Shown: positions 6,123 to 6,407 of the stretch, piece after piece
Position numbering within the stretch: the stretch's first letter is position 1
How the letters are laid out: every line of letters starts with the position of its first letter
From: an uncultured Acetatifactor sp.
GTDB taxonomy: Bacteria > Bacillota > Clostridia > Lachnospirales > Lachnospiraceae
Direction: 5' to 3'
Assembly (NCBI GenBank): GCA_910578995.1
Contig: CAJTSY010000068.1
Coordinates: 2,485-8,891 of the forward strand
Length of the DNA: 6,407 bases
Notes under the pieces: model-generated
The model's database searches: none
Seen by the model: the letters and a program-made list of their open reading frames with translations, nothing else
What the model was told of the DNA's origin: nothing
Position numbers and translations under genes: made by a program

Positions 6123-6387
6123 AATACTGTACAAAAATACCACTATCCGCGGTGCCACCTTGCTTCACGGTCTGACCCGTGCCCTTAGCGGGATACCTGC
6201 ATACCCCCGGCATATCACGTCTGCCCAAACGTCGCAGAATACTCTGTGCACAACACATTTGACTGCGCCCTCCGCGGCCCATTTGACAACCTGTTTCCCG
6301 CCTGCTTCTCAGCGCCGCAGGCTCTCTGTAAGGTCATGACTGCCGTTATCCCCGCTTCAACGGTTTAAAGGAATGATTTCCGATTTC
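6078..6387 (-). promoter_or_regulatory. T-box riboswitch, tryptophan type, upstream of trpB2
   Basis: This RNA leader binds uncharged tRNA and then prevents termination. Stem I shows AGAGAG (6327..6322), an apical stem GCCTGC/GCAGGC (6322..6317 with 6305..6300) around loop GGCGCTGAGAA, and a specifier loop with UGG at 6281..6279. Stem III is CACGG-GTCAGA-CCGTG (6181..6166). The T-box core AAGGTGGCACCGCG is at 6161..6148; its AAGG can pair with CCTT at 6119..6116, which also belongs to the terminator stem. The bulge reads UGGC, able to pair with a tRNA ending GCCA, and G73 is the bacterial tRNA-Trp discriminator. An overlapping AUG specifier reading would mean tRNA-Met, but that tRNA carries A73 and would need UGGU. 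The 5' end is estimated from the -10 box. Confidence 0.93.
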
Positions 6388-6393
6388 TTGTTC

Positions 6394-6399
6394 ATTATA
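6394..6399 (-). promoter_or_regulatory. -10 box of the trpB2 leader transcript
   Basis: TATAAT lies about 35 nt before the conserved Stem I sequence, at the right distance for a T-box transcript starting near 6387. Its -35 partner would fall just outside the right edge of the window, so the promoter is only half visible. Confidence 0.6.
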
Positions 6400-6407
6400 A
6401 ATCCCCG

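Noticed and set aside
5968..6282. 104-codon minus-strand frame over the T-box
   Set aside because: It runs through the T-box stems and terminator, which explain this sequence; it has no suitable ribosome site and no protein-like composition.

Overview
The window looks like a chromosomal segment of a Gram-positive Clostridia member, most likely a Lachnospiraceae-type gut anaerobe (inference). The grounds are a T-box tRNA-sensing leader, strong GGAGG ribosome sites, near-consensus sigma-A promoters, moderate-to-high GC, and protein families common in that group. All four real protein genes lie on the minus strand, so the window reads right to left.

Right part (6407 to about 4420): a -10 box, a complete tryptophan-type T-box leader with its terminator, a possible 21-codon leader ORF, a stand-alone TrpB-like (TrpB2) tryptophan synthase beta chain, and an intrinsic terminator. 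The T-box assignment rests on two independent signals: a UGG specifier, and a C at the variable base of the UGGN bulge, which matches discriminator G73 of tRNA-Trp. The unit would make tryptophan, probably by indole salvage, when charged tRNA-Trp is scarce.

Middle (about 4345 to 3558): a Uma2-family (DUF820, PD-(D/E)XK-like) protein of unknown role behind an exact-consensus promoter (TTGACA, 17 bp, TATAAT). Its leader of about 140 nt contains several inverted repeats. It has two in-frame ATG starts, each with its own GGAGG site. The upstream start lies in the loop of a 10-bp perfect inverted repeat.

Left part (3516 to 1): a second promoter drives a membrane acyltransferase (Acyltransferase_3 type). 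After a 167-nt gap comes a large multi-pass GT-C-like membrane protein that runs off the left edge with only its C-terminal end missing. This gene is open over 692 codons and carries an in-frame tandem duplication of exactly 54 codons. The two genes plausibly act together in building or decorating a cell-surface glycan (inference).

I see no mobile element, CRISPR array, tRNA or rRNA, and no clear undescribed multi-gene system. The points most worth a second look are the 54-codon duplication, the small ORF between the T-box terminator and trpB2, and the dual-start arrangement of the Uma2 gene.
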